Positions 7,700 to 16,279 of a DNA stretch of 64,000 bases are shown piece by piece (the first letter of the stretch is position 1; the number at the start of each line of letters is the position of its first letter). The stretch lies in the NCBI RefSeq assembly GCF_031456835.1, contig NZ_JAVDVK010000001.1, positions 3,162,001 to 3,226,000 of the forward strand, read 5' to 3'. A model generated the notes under the pieces. The model was not told the DNA's origin. It ran no database searches and worked only from the letters and a program-made list of their open reading frames with translations. This DNA comes from Leifsonia shinshuensis (lineage in GTDB: Bacteria > Actinomycetota > Actinomycetes > Actinomycetales > Microbacteriaceae). Made by a program: the position numbers and the translations under genes.

Positions 7700-9739
7700 T
7701 CAGCTTTCGGTGCGCTCGGTTCGGACGACCCGGACGGCGCCGGCGGGGACCTCCAGGGAGGTGACCGGCTGGTCCGTGATCAGCTCGTGGCCGCTGATGA
7801 TGCGCGTGTGCGGCAGCCGAGTGTGGTTGATGAAGAAGTGGTAGTCCGCCTCGGGTCCGCGACGGAGCACCGTCTCGATCCCGGCGACGTGGTCCTGGGG
7901 GAGGGACGCGCCAGCGCCGATCGCGGCCTCGTGGAGCAGGTCCCGGAGGTGCTCGTGGTCGAGGTCGGTGCCGAGGTACCAGGCGCGACCGGATCCGAAG
8001 GAGTTGACCGTGAGAGCCGGTTCCCCCTCCAGCGGGCCGTCCTGGTAGGTGGAGACGGCGGTCGCGGTGGTCGTGGCGATGCGCTCGGTCCAGATGGTCG
8101 CGGTGGCGCCGTTGTCCAGCCTCCGCTCGGCCCCGTCGGCCAGGGGGAAGAACTCGTCGGTGCGGATGCCGAGCAGCTCGGTGAACGCGCCGGGGTAGCC
8201 GCCGAGTCGTACGCGGTCGTCCTCGTCGACGATGCCCGAGAAGAACGAGATGACCGCCGTGCCGCCCGCGTCCACGTAGTCGCGGAGATTGGCGGCCTCG
8301 TGATCGCGAACGAGGTAGAGGGAGGGGACGACGACCATCCGGTAGCCGCTGAGGTCCGCGTCGGGAGCGACGAGGTCGACGGTGATCCCCGCCTCCCAGA
8401 GAGCGCGGTACATGCGGTGGACCTGGTCGAGATAGCGCACCTCTTCGGAGGGGTGCGAGTCGAGGTCTGTCGCCCACCAGGCCTCCCAGCTGAAGACCAT
8501 CGCGACGTCGGCGACGACCTCGCTGCCCACGACCTCCCGGATCGCGTGCAGCGTGCGGGAGAGCTCGAGGACCTCCTGCCACTTGTGGCTTTCCGTGCCG
8601 GCGTGGGGGATCAGCGCCGAATGGAACTTCTCGGTGCCCTGGGCGGACGCCCGCCACTGGAAGAAGCAGATGCCGTCGGCGCCGCGGGCGACGTGGGCGA
8701 GCGAGTTGCGGACCAGCTCACCCGGCTCCTTGGCGATGTTGCGCGGCTGCCAGTTCACCGCGCCGGTGGACTGCTCCATCAGCAGCCACGGATGTCCGCC
8801 CGCGAGACCCCGCGTGCCGTCGGCCGCGAACGACAACTCCTGGTGCGGAACGGGGAGGCGGTGGTCGAGGTAGTGGTCGTTGGCGACCAGGTCGACGTGG
8901 GGGGCCCACTCCCAGTAGTTCTGGGTGCGGATGTGGGAGGTCACCATGAAGTTGGTGGTCACGGGGGCGTCCGACAGCGAGCGCAGGATGCGCTCCTCGA
9001 TCGTGTACAGGTTGAGCACCTCGTCCGAGGAGAACCGGGCGAAGTCGAGCGCCTGCGCGGGGTTCCCCGCCGAGAGCGTGCGACGCGGGGGGAGGACCTC
9101 GGACCAGTCGCCGTAGCGCTGGCTCCAGAACGCGGTGCCCCAGGCCCGGTTGAGAGCGTCGGTGGTCCCGTACTTCCGCTGGAGCCAGCCGCGGAACGCC
9201 TCGGCGGAGACGTCGCAGTAGCAGAGGGCGTTGTGGCAGCCGAGTTCGTTCGAGACGTGCCAGAGCCGGACGGCGGGATGCGATCCGTACCGGGTGGCGA
9301 CCGCGGTTACCAGCCGCTCGGCCGCCGCATGGAACACGGGGGAGCTCGGGCAGTAGGCCTGGCGTCCGCCCGGCCACGCCCGCAGGCCGTCCTGCGAGAC
9401 CGGGAGGATCTCGGGGTGCAGCGTGGTCAGCCACGGGGGAGGGGACGAGGTCCCGGTGCCGAGGTTCACGCCGATCCCCGCCTCGTGGAGCATGTCGATG
9501 ATCGCGTCGAGGTCGGAGAAGTCGAACTCGTCCGGGTTCGGCTGGACCTGGGCCCAGCCGAAGACGTTGATCGCGACCAGCGAGACGCCGGATTCCACCA
9601 TGAGGCGGATGTCCTCCGCCCACACGGAGCGGTCCCACTGCTCGGGGTTGTAGTCGCAGCCGAACACGATCCGGCTGCCCGAATCGTCGGCGTTCCTCGT
9701 CAGCCCCGCGAGCGCGGTGCGCACCGTGTCGAGCGTCAC
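7700..9739 (-). CDS. beta-galactosidase, glycoside hydrolase family 42
   Basis: This enzyme of about 679 residues hydrolyses terminal beta-galactosides inside the cell. The A domain TIM barrel starts with FGCDYNPEQWDRSVWAEDI. The acid/base Glu lies in HVSNELGCHN near residue 137 and the nucleophile Glu in LLMEQSTGAVNW further on. A Cys-rich stretch after the acid/base matches the zinc site of many GH42 enzymes. The trimerisation domain (near LVVVPSLYLV) and a C-terminal beta domain follow, giving normal family length. The GTG at 9739 is preferred, with GAGGAGG a few bases upstream; in-frame sequence further up runs through the operator region. It is the first gene of the LacI-controlled operon. 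Confidence 0.95.
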   Translation of the reverse strand: MTLDTVRTALAGLTRNADDSGSRIVFGCDYNPEQWDRSVWAEDIRLMVESGVSLVAINVFGWAQVQPNPDEFDFSDLDAIIDMLHEAGIGVNLGTGTSSPPPWLTTLHPEILPVSQDGLRAWPGGRQAYCPSSPVFHAAAERLVTAVATRYGSHPAVRLWHVSNELGCHNALCYCDVSAEAFRGWLQRKYGTTDALNRAWGTAFWSQRYGDWSEVLPPRRTLSAGNPAQALDFARFSSDEVLNLYTIEERILRSLSDAPVTTNFMVTSHIRTQNYWEWAPHVDLVANDHYLDHRLPVPHQELSFAADGTRGLAGGHPWLLMEQSTGAVNWQPRNIAKEPGELVRNSLAHVARGADGICFFQWRASAQGTEKFHSALIPHAGTESHKWQEVLELSRTLHAIREVVGSEVVADVAMVFSWEAWWATDLDSHPSEEVRYLDQVHRMYRALWEAGITVDLVAPDADLSGYRMVVVPSLYLVRDHEAANLRDYVDAGGTAVISFFSGIVDEDDRVRLGGYPGAFTELLGIRTDEFFPLADGAERRLDNGATATIWTERIATTTATAVSTYQDGPLEGEPALTVNSFGSGRAWYLGTDLDHEHLRDLLHEAAIGAGASLPQDHVAGIETVLRRGPEADYHFFINHTRLPHTRIISGHELITDQPVTSLEVPAGAVRVVRTERTES

Positions 9740-9762
9740 GCCGACCTCCTCGTCGTCTGGGT

Positions 9763-9776
9763 TGTGAACGTTCCCA
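9763..9776 (-). promoter_or_regulatory. LacI-type operator copy 1
   Basis: TGGGAACGTTCACA read on the minus strand is the copy nearest the GH42 start. It is a near-palindrome around the central CG, as expected for LacI/GalR dimers, and shares 13 of 14 bases with the copies at 9808 and 9868. Confidence 0.75.
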
Positions 9777-9807
9777 GAGTCTCGATAGGGGGAACCGCGT
9801 GAGGCTC

Positions 9808-9821
9808 TGGGAACGTGCACA
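9808..9821 (+). promoter_or_regulatory. LacI-type operator copy 2
   Basis: TGGGAACGTGCACA is identical over 14 bases to copy 3 and lies 45 bases (centre to centre) from copy 1. It sits in the middle of the divergent GH42/lacI promoter region. Confidence 0.75.
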
Positions 9822-9867
9822 GACTAAGTCGACCGCAGCGACGCTGTCAAGCGCGAACGCGAAGAAT

Positions 9868-9881
9868 TGGGAACGTGCACA
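9868..9881 (+). promoter_or_regulatory. LacI-type operator copy 3
   Basis: TGGGAACGTGCACA lies 60 bases from copy 2 and 43 bases before the lacI start, so it probably gives autoregulation. Three spaced operators suggest looping between bound dimers or tetramers. Confidence 0.75.
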
Positions 9882-9923
9882 GTCGCGGCACCATGCGGGC
9901 CTTCGCGCAACTATTGTGTGACC

Positions 9924-10946
9924 ATGCCACCAGAACGCACCCGGCCGAAGGCGGCGACGATCCACGATGTCGCCGCCGCCGCCGGGTTGTCGCGCGGGAC
10001 CGTCTCCCGCGTGATCAACGGCGAGCCCTACGTCTCCGAGGAGGCGCGCGCGGCCGTCGAGTCCGCCATCCGTCAGGTCGGCTATGTTCCCAACACGGCG
10101 GCCCGGAACCTGAAGACGAAGCGGTCCCGAGCGGTGGGGCTCATCGTCCACGAGCCGCACCCGCTGTTCCTCGAGGACCCCAACATCGGGGCGATCCTGC
10201 TCGGCACCAACTCGGTGCTCTCGAAGGCCGACTATCAGCTGGTGTCCCTGATCATCGACTCGGAACGGGACAGCGACCGCGTGGCGGACTATCTCGGCGG
10301 CGGGTTCGTCGACGGTGTCATCGTGATCTCGGCCCGGGCCGGCGACCCCATCGGGCGGGCAGTGACGGCGATGGGCATCCCGGCAGCGTTCGTCGGGCAT
10401 CCACCGGACCTCGAGGGCATCGCGTACGTCGGCATCGACAACGTGCACGCCGCGCACGCAATCACCGAGCGGCTTCTGCTCACGGGCCGACGTCGCGTCG
10501 GCATGATCGCGGCAGCGCTGGACCGCGACTCGGGCCGGGACCGGTTGGCAGGGTTCCGCAGCGCGCTGGGCGAGCGCTTCGATCCCGAACTCGTCGTCGA
10601 CTCGCCGTTGTACTCATACCGGACCGGGCTCGAGGGGATGCGCGAACTGCTGAAACGAGCGCCCGACATCGACGGCGTCTTCGCGGCGTCCGACGCCATC
10701 GCCGCAGGCGCTCTGGACGCCCTCCGCGAGGCCGGGCGGTCGGTGCCGGCGGATGTGGGCATCGTCGGCTTCGACGACAGCGCCTGGGCGTTGCGCTGCC
10801 AGCCGCCGCTGTCGACGGTGCGGCAGCCCGCCGACCTCCTCGGGCAGATGGCGGCCCAGCGCGTCCTCGACCAGCTCGACGGCAAGCCCTCGGCTCCGGG
10901 CGGCACGATGCTCGACACCGAGGTCATCTGGCGGGAGTCCGCGTGA
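9924..10946 (+). CDS. LacI family transcriptional regulator of galactoside operon
   Basis: This 340-residue repressor has the LacI headpiece at residues about 11-60 (IHDVAAAAGLSRGTVSRVIN, then the hinge helix PNTAARNLKTKRS). A periplasmic-binding-protein-like sensor domain follows (VGLIVHEPH, GVIVISARAG, PADVGIVGFDDS). The ATG at 9924 gives the normal family start; a longer in-frame reading begins inside operator 3. No ribosome site is visible, so the mRNA may be leaderless. It is divergent from the GH42-ABC operon with three operator copies between, which makes that operon its target with fair confidence. The inducer is probably the imported sugar. Its 3' end overlaps the convergent AraC gene by 23 bases. 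Confidence 0.93.
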   Translation: MPPERTRPKAATIHDVAAAAGLSRGTVSRVINGEPYVSEEARAAVESAIRQVGYVPNTAARNLKTKRSRAVGLIVHEPHPLFLEDPNIGAILLGTNSVLSKADYQLVSLIIDSERDSDRVADYLGGGFVDGVIVISARAGDPIGRAVTAMGIPAAFVGHPPDLEGIAYVGIDNVHAAHAITERLLLTGRRRVGMIAAALDRDSGRDRLAGFRSALGERFDPELVVDSPLYSYRTGLEGMRELLKRAPDIDGVFAASDAIAAGALDALREAGRSVPADVGIVGFDDSAWALRCQPPLSTVRQPADLLGQMAAQRVLDQLDGKPSAPGGTMLDTEVIWRESA

Positions 10947-11775
10947 CCTCGGCCCTCTCGCTCCAGCCGCTGTTCTGACGTCGGTACAGCGCCGGCGTCG
11001 TGCCGCACGCGGCCCGGAAGCGCTCGTAGAACTGGCTCGATGACCCGAAGCCCGCTGCCACGGCGATGTCGCTGACCGGAAGCCTCGTCGCGACGAGCAG
11101 GCGCTGCGCTTCGGCGAGCCGGCACTGGGCCAGGTAGCCGCCGATGCTGATCCCCGCCACGCGCTTGAACAGTGCCATCGCGTAGTTGGGGTGCAGGTGG
11201 ACGCTGCCCGCGACATCCCCGACGCCGATCGGCTCCGCGAAACGAGCCGCGATGAAGGCCGCCATTGCAGCGACCCGCTCCGTCGCGCCGGTGGTGACGG
11301 GGGTGGATGCGGTGCGGGTGTCGCGCGCCACGGACAGCCGGCGCACGAACGCCTCGACCTCCAGGCGCGCCGTCCGGTCGACGAAGGCCGACGCGCTCCC
11401 CAGCTCCTCGACCCACACCGGGAACCGGGCCCCCAGCTCGAGCGGGTCGACGTCGGGGATGATCATTCCACCGCTCAGGAGTGTGGACACGAACCCGTCG
11501 GGAAGCCCCCATCCGAGGAAGACCGGGAGCGGCACCGTCAGCCAGGTGAAGCGGGTGCCCGGCCGGAGTTCGACCAGCTGGTGGGGGCGCGCCGCCCAGA
11601 AGATGGCGGCGCGGCCGGCGGGGATCAGCGTCTGGACGCCGTTGAGCAGGTACGCCACGTCGCCGCCCGCGGTGTTCACTTCGACGTCGTCGTGCCGGTG
11701 GGCGCCGGCCATCGGACCGGGCTGGTCGTGCCGGGCCGTGAAGCCGAACGAGTGCTGCTGAACGGTGGGGAGCAT
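10924..11775 (-). CDS. AraC family transcriptional regulator
   Basis: This activator of about 283 residues has an N-terminal cupin-like sensor (HRHDDVEVNTAGGDVAYLL, then IPAGRAAIFWAARPHQL). The C-terminal pair of helix-turn-helix motifs is at residues about 180-270 (IGVGDVAGSVHLHPNYAMALFK and PVSDIAVAAGFGSSSQFYERF). The ATG at 11775 sits 12 bases after a minus-strand TATAAA element, suggesting a very short leader. A longer reading to 11853 would overlap the divergent glycosidase start. The histidine-rich sensor and its neighbour suggest a galactoside or galactose ligand (inference). Confidence 0.92.
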   Translation of the reverse strand: MLPTVQQHSFGFTARHDQPGPMAGAHRHDDVEVNTAGGDVAYLLNGVQTLIPAGRAAIFWAARPHQLVELRPGTRFTWLTVPLPVFLGWGLPDGFVSTLLSGGMIIPDVDPLELGARFPVWVEELGSASAFVDRTARLEVEAFVRRLSVARDTRTASTPVTTGATERVAAMAAFIAARFAEPIGVGDVAGSVHLHPNYAMALFKRVAGISIGGYLAQCRLAEAQRLLVATRLPVSDIAVAAGFGSSSQFYERFRAACGTTPALYRRQNSGWSERAEVTRTPAR

Positions 11776-11779
11776 AGTT

Positions 11780-11819
11780 TCCCGGAGTTTATAGCGGTCA
11801 GGCGGGAAGAAGTCCCGGA
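11780..11819. promoter_or_regulatory. paired direct repeat, possible AraC sites
   Basis: TCCCGGA occurs at 11780-11786 and 11813-11819, spaced 33 bp (about three helical turns), in the short gap between the divergent araC-type gene and the GH36-like gene. Same-face direct repeats are what AraC-family proteins bind. A TAGCGT element ending about seven bases before the glycosidase ATG would give a leaderless plus-strand mRNA. Confidence 0.4.
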
Positions 11820-11842
11820 AGCTCCTCCGTAGCGTGGGTCCC

Positions 11843-14038
11843 ATGTCTGACACTCAGCCGATCGTCGTCGCCCGGGCAAGCTACCGATGGGAGTGGTCTC
11901 CGGCCACCGACCGGTTCTCCGTGCTCGACCGTCACGGGTTGCTCGTGCTCTCCGCGCGGCTCCAGCCGGCGGTCATCCTGAGCACCGGATCCACCTCAGC
12001 GGGGGCGGTCGGGAGCGCGGACTTCGACGGCGACGAGCTGACGGTGCGCTACGAGAACGTCAACGGGGGAGACCTCCTGACGCTGCGCGTGCGCCTGGCG
12101 GAGGACGGCATCTGGTTCGACGCGCCGCGCTATGAGTCGGCGCGCCACGCAGACGTCGTCTCGGTGCTCTCCTTCGCGGAGTGGTCGGCAGACGGACCCG
12201 TCCCGGGGATGGAGTGCGACTACATCGTCCACCCCGGGTCGAGCGAGTCCTCCGCTCTCGGACCGGTGGTCCCCTCCCAGCTGCGGCTCGACGTGACGAC
12301 GTGGCTGGGCCGCGGGTCGAACGACTGCGACGACATCGTCGCGGCCCAGTGGGGTCTGCCCGTCCACTACGTCGCCGGGTTCAGCATCGAGGGGTCCATG
12401 TGCGAGCGCGGCGCGCTCACCCGGCGGCTCTCGGCCGCCTTCTGCCTCGGCCTCACCGCCGTGCCGGCCGGCGATCTGCTGCTCCGGCAGAAGAACGGAC
12501 GGATGAGCCCGTGGCTGCGGACCCACTCCGATCAGTGGCGCTTCCTCACGACGGGAAGCGGCGCGATCGAGGTCGGCGCATCCTGGGCGCTGACCGTCGC
12601 CGACTCCTACGATTCGGCCATCCGCGACTACTACCGGGCGTTGCGTGCGCGCGGCATCGTGCGGCCGCGCACCCGCACGGCGGCGCAGCGCGCGACGCTG
12701 GCCCGGCCGCAGTTCAACACCTGGGGCGCCCAGTGCGCCGCCGGAACGGCCGTCGAGCACTTCGATCAGGCGGCCCTCGAATCCATCTACGAGGACGTGC
12801 GGGCCAGCGGCATGCGCCCCGGCGTCTTCGTCATCGACGACAAGTGGGAGGGCGAGTACGGCCTCCTCGAGCACGATGCCGAACGGTTCCCGCGGTTCGA
12901 GGCGTTCCTCGACCGCGTGCGGGATGACGGGATGCAGGTGGGGCTGTGGGCCGCGTTCCTTCGCTGCGACGCCCCCGCCGCCCACGGCCTGCTGCCCGAG
13001 CACATGTTGTGCGACAGCGCAGGTGCGCCGGTGAAGCGGGGCAACCAGGGTCACAGCTACTACCTGTTCGACGTCTCCCAGGAGCCCGTCCGTGCGGTGC
13101 TCGCCGACCGCGCCCGTGCGTTCATGTCGCGTTACCGGCCCAGCCTCGTCAAGTTCGACTTCGGCTACGAGCTGCCCGCCTTGGCGAACGCCGCTCCCCG
13201 CATCCGCTCCTGGGGCGGGGAGCTGCTGCTCGTCAAGGCGCTCGAACTCGTCATCGGCGCCATGCGCGAGGTCGACCCCGACGTCGTGGTGATGTACTAC
13301 AACCTCTCGCCGCTCCTCGCCGACTTCGTCGACCTGCACTCCACGGACGACATGTACCTGAACGCCGACGAGTACCACGCCGAGGCGAACCGTCGCATCT
13401 TCTTCAGTTCGCTGCTCGGGGAGATCGGCGTCCCCAGCTACGGCTCCGGAGGGTACGACTGGCTGCAGATGCAGGACATCTGGCTGGACACCGCCGCCTT
13501 CGGGCCGATCGGATCCCTCGGCAGCTTCCACGGGGACCCCCGAGACTCCACCCCGACCGACCTCGACATCGCCCGCTACAACGGTCTCGCCGCCCTGACC
13601 CGCCCCTCCACGGAGTTCGCGACGGAACCGCTCACGCCCGCCTACCTCGGCGGATCGACCGGAGCTCGCTCCTCCTCGTGGGCGCGCTACGAAGGGGATG
13701 CTCTGACGGCGCTGGTCACCCGGCCGACCCGGTGGGATGGCAGCGGTGTGGTCCGCAAGCAGCGCATCGTCCGGACGGAGGCGCGTGCCGCGATCCTCGG
13801 CCGGACCGAGGAGTCGCTCGAGGGGTCGTCGTCGCTGGGCATCGTCAGCCTGGACCCGGGGCCGATCGAGCTGCTCCGGCCGCACGCGGAGCGTGTCACC
13901 GCGATGGCCCACTCGGCGGACGGCGGTCGGACGGAACTCGGGGTCGAGCCGACGCCGGACGGCTACCGGATCGAGCTGCGGGAACGTGCGGAGAACGGCT
14001 CCCCGGTCGAGTGGACGGAGTTCACCGTCGTCTCGTAG
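11843..14038 (+). CDS. alpha-galactosidase-like glycoside hydrolase (GH36/clan D)
   Basis: This 731-residue protein has a beta-sandwich N-terminal domain (residues 1 to about 280), a TIM barrel starting near FNTWGAQCAAGTAVEHFDQ, and a C-terminal beta domain. The barrel carries FVIDDKWEGEYG, the nucleophile-type LVKFDFGYELP, and the acid/base-type STDDMYLN, matching clan GH-D retaining enzymes such as melibiase. No signal peptide is present, so it acts in the cytoplasm. The ATG at 11843 starts MSDTQP; three upstream in-frame codons are unlikely to be used. It is divergent from an AraC regulator and beside the GH42 operon, so it probably cleaves alpha-galactosyl groups. Exact linkage is unknown. 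Confidence 0.85.
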   Translation: MSDTQPIVVARASYRWEWSPATDRFSVLDRHGLLVLSARLQPAVILSTGSTSAGAVGSADFDGDELTVRYENVNGGDLLTLRVRLAEDGIWFDAPRYESARHADVVSVLSFAEWSADGPVPGMECDYIVHPGSSESSALGPVVPSQLRLDVTTWLGRGSNDCDDIVAAQWGLPVHYVAGFSIEGSMCERGALTRRLSAAFCLGLTAVPAGDLLLRQKNGRMSPWLRTHSDQWRFLTTGSGAIEVGASWALTVADSYDSAIRDYYRALRARGIVRPRTRTAAQRATLARPQFNTWGAQCAAGTAVEHFDQAALESIYEDVRASGMRPGVFVIDDKWEGEYGLLEHDAERFPRFEAFLDRVRDDGMQVGLWAAFLRCDAPAAHGLLPEHMLCDSAGAPVKRGNQGHSYYLFDVSQEPVRAVLADRARAFMSRYRPSLVKFDFGYELPALANAAPRIRSWGGELLLVKALELVIGAMREVDPDVVVMYYNLSPLLADFVDLHSTDDMYLNADEYHAEANRRIFFSSLLGEIGVPSYGSGGYDWLQMQDIWLDTAAFGPIGSLGSFHGDPRDSTPTDLDIARYNGLAALTRPSTEFATEPLTPAYLGGSTGARSSSWARYEGDALTALVTRPTRWDGSGVVRKQRIVRTEARAAILGRTEESLEGSSSLGIVSLDPGPIELLRPHAERVTAMAHSADGGRTELGVEPTPDGYRIELRERAENGSPVEWTEFTVVS

Positions 14039-14062
14039 TGCGCGCCGGCGCTGGTTCGGGTT

Positions 14063-15289
14063 CTAGAGCCCCTCGGCCACTGCCGCCGCCGCGTGCAGCC
14101 ACGCGCGCCGAGTGCGCGGCGCCAGGGTCTCGAACGACAGTCGCCCGCCGTGCATCTCCGGGTCGAACGGGATGGTGACAGCGCGCCGGGCCAGCGGCTC
14201 GAAGCCCGCGGCCACGCGGCGCGCGTCGGAGGCGGGACCGGTCCGCTCGGACTGCGAGACGATCACGACGGCGTCGCGCGCCAGCCGGGCTGACTTCGCA
14301 TCGCGCTGCAGCAGAGCCTCCAGGAGGAGCGCACCAGCCTCGGCGTGCTCGCCGAGCGCGGTCGTCGCGATGACGAGCTGATCGGTGTGGTCGATCATCC
14401 GCAGCCACCGTTCGGCCGACTCGTCGTTGCCGCTGTCGATGATCACGAGGCGGTAGAACTTGGTCGCGACGGTGTGCAGGCGGTCGAAGTCCGCGCTCGA
14501 GATCCGCTGCTCCGTCGCGAGCATCGTCGGGTTCGAACGCAGCACGTCGTACTTGTCCGCGTTCTGGTGGTGGACGTAGTGCCCGATGTCGGCGGTGCGG
14601 GCGCCGGCCGACAGCAGGGCGTCCGCGGCGGGCAGCAGCGACTGGACGGTGGAGTCGTGGTCGTCCTTCTCGGTGCGCCAGCCCAGCGTGCCACGGGTCT
14701 CGTTGTTGTCCCAGGCGAGCACCCCCGAGCCTCCGTTGCGGGCGAAGACGGCCGCCAGCAGCGCCGTCGTCGGCGTCTTGTTCGCGCCGCCCTTGCCGTT
14801 GACGATCGCGATGGTGCGCGGTCCCGCCCAGTGGCGGCTGACCGCGTCGAGCTCGGCCCGCTCGCGCAGCTCGGCGGCCGAGGGCGAGAGCGGGAGTCCC
14901 GCGCGGGCAAGCGCTCCACGGACGCCCTGCCGGGCGCGGTCGGCCCGGGGGCGCTCCGTGTAGAGGAACGATTCGCGGGCGGGGACGTCACGCGAGGGCG
15001 CCGGCACCGGGTCTGCCGCTGCGGCCGCGGAGAGCGCCTCCTCGTCGCCGATGCTGCCGTCGGGATGAACGGCGAGGAGCCAGTCCCCCTCCTCGTCGGA
15101 GACGGTGAGCCGCACCGGGTGGCCGGCGGAGGCGGCGATCTCGCCGACGCGGGTGAGCACGGCCTCGCGCAGGCGCTCGGTGCTCTGCTCGGCGAAGCCC
15201 TCCCGGGCCCCGTCGACGATCAGTTCGCCGGTCGCATCCGGGGAGAATCGCGCGCTGAGCTGCGGCGACGACGATAGCTGGGGGGTCAC
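14063..15289 (-). CDS. orphan ParA/MinD-like P-loop ATPase
   Basis: This protein of about 408 residues has a deviant Walker A motif VNGKGGANKTPTT at residues about 163-175, including the N-terminal signature lysine of ParA/MinD proteins. A switch-like stretch LVIIDSGNDESAE lies near residue 285. Residues 1-155 are not a standard ParA region: they contain a beta-rich module (VRLTVSDEEGDWLLAVHPDG) and an acidic/Pro-rich linker. No ParB, MinE or parS-like sequence is nearby, so partitioning of this locus is not supported. The GTG at 15289 follows AAGGAACC. It is the last of three minus-strand genes after two dehydrogenases, with 86 bases between. Function unknown; membrane or polar localisation is possible. 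Confidence 0.75.
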   Translation of the reverse strand: MTPQLSSSPQLSARFSPDATGELIVDGAREGFAEQSTERLREAVLTRVGEIAASAGHPVRLTVSDEEGDWLLAVHPDGSIGDEEALSAAAAADPVPAPSRDVPARESFLYTERPRADRARQGVRGALARAGLPLSPSAAELRERAELDAVSRHWAGPRTIAIVNGKGGANKTPTTALLAAVFARNGGSGVLAWDNNETRGTLGWRTEKDDHDSTVQSLLPAADALLSAGARTADIGHYVHHQNADKYDVLRSNPTMLATEQRISSADFDRLHTVATKFYRLVIIDSGNDESAERWLRMIDHTDQLVIATTALGEHAEAGALLLEALLQRDAKSARLARDAVVIVSQSERTGPASDARRVAAGFEPLARRAVTIPFDPEMHGGRLSFETLAPRTRRAWLHAAAAVAEGL

Positions 15290-15375
15290 GGTGGTTCCTT
15301 CCGCGGTCCGTGCAGCGTGACGGCGCAGACCGACCAACGACGGTAGACGCGCTTCCGGCGATCGTCCAGTCGGGC

Positions 15376-16260
15376 TCAGCCGTTTGTCAGAGAGGACCTG
15401 TCGTCGAGCGCCGCCCACACCAGCTGAGAGGCCTCCTCGAGACCTTCCGCCCCGGCCAGCCCCCGGTCGCGGACAGTGGAGACATCCACGCCGAGCCGGC
15501 CGACCGCGTCCGCGAAGTGCTCGATGTCCTTCCGCATCAGACCCTGCAGGTGGGGCGCGATCTCCGGGGTGATCTGATCGCCCAGGGCCTGCATGACGAA
15601 GCTTCCGCCGCTGCTGGTCGCCAGAAGGCTCCGGAACGCCGCGATGTCCACGCCGATAGCTGCAGCCATCGAGAGCACGTCTTCCGCGTTCTTCAGGTTG
15701 GTCATCGTCAGGGCGTTGTTCAGGAGCTTCGCGACCTGCCCTGAGCCCGGACCACCCATGTGGACCACGGAGGAGGAGAACGTCTCGAAGACGGGGAGTG
15801 CCCGCTCGAACGCCAGGCGGTCGCCTCCGACGATGGTGGCCAGCTCGCGCCTCTCGGCGCCCGGCCCTCCGCCGCTGACGGGTGCGTCCAGCATGGTGAT
15901 GCCGCGTTCGCCGGCATGCTGCGCGAACCGGGCGGCGGCCTGCGGGTCGCCGGTCCCATGGTTGACGATGATGGCGCCGGGGCGCATGGCGGCCAGCAGC
16001 CCCTGCCGGTCGAGTATGTCGTCCACGTCCGCGTCGTCCCGCAGCACGAGCAGGACGATGTCGCTCGCCGCGGCGAGCTGCGCCGGCGAGGCGTCTGCGG
16101 TGAAGGAGCCGGGACGGAGGGTGTCCAGCGACGCCGCTCGGCGAGCCCAGACGCGTAGGGCGAAGCGGGAGTCCGCGAGGGCGCGCGCCATAGGCGCGCC
16201 CTGGTCGCCGAGGCCGATGAAGCCGACGGTGGTGATGGTCGAAATGGTCGAGATGGTCAT
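15376..16260 (-). CDS. NAD(P)-dependent beta-hydroxyacid dehydrogenase family protein
   Basis: This 294-residue member of the 6-phosphogluconate/3-hydroxyisobutyrate dehydrogenase superfamily opens with a Rossmann fold (TVGFIGLGDQGAPMARAL). It has the substrate motif DAPVSGGGPGAE and the catalytic-lysine region GQVAKLLNNAL in the all-helical C-terminal half. The ATG at 16260 has GAGGAAC upstream; in-frame sequence before it runs into the SDR gene. The first codons are a small repeat giving TISTISTITT. It lies 19 bases downstream of the SDR gene and is probably co-transcribed. The substrate could be 3-hydroxyisobutyrate, tartronate semialdehyde or similar; the sequence does not choose. Confidence 0.9.
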   Translation of the reverse strand: MTISTISTITTVGFIGLGDQGAPMARALADSRFALRVWARRAASLDTLRPGSFTADASPAQLAAASDIVLLVLRDDADVDDILDRQGLLAAMRPGAIIVNHGTGDPQAAARFAQHAGERGITMLDAPVSGGGPGAERRELATIVGGDRLAFERALPVFETFSSSVVHMGGPGSGQVAKLLNNALTMTNLKNAEDVLSMAAAIGVDIAAFRSLLATSSGGSFVMQALGDQITPEIAPHLQGLMRKDIEHFADAVGRLGVDVSTVRDRGLAGAEGLEEASQLVWAALDDRSSLTNG

Positions 16261-16279
16261 GATGTGTTCCTCTGTTCGA

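Noticed and set aside
7664..9802. 712-codon plus-strand frame antisense to GH42
   Set aside because: The opposite strand encodes a full GH42 with catalytic residues. The antisense translation is a Val/Gly/Asp/Arg-rich shadow.
11996..13912. 638-codon minus-strand frame under the GH36-like gene
   Set aside because: No motif or start signal, low-complexity shadow of an evident glycosidase.
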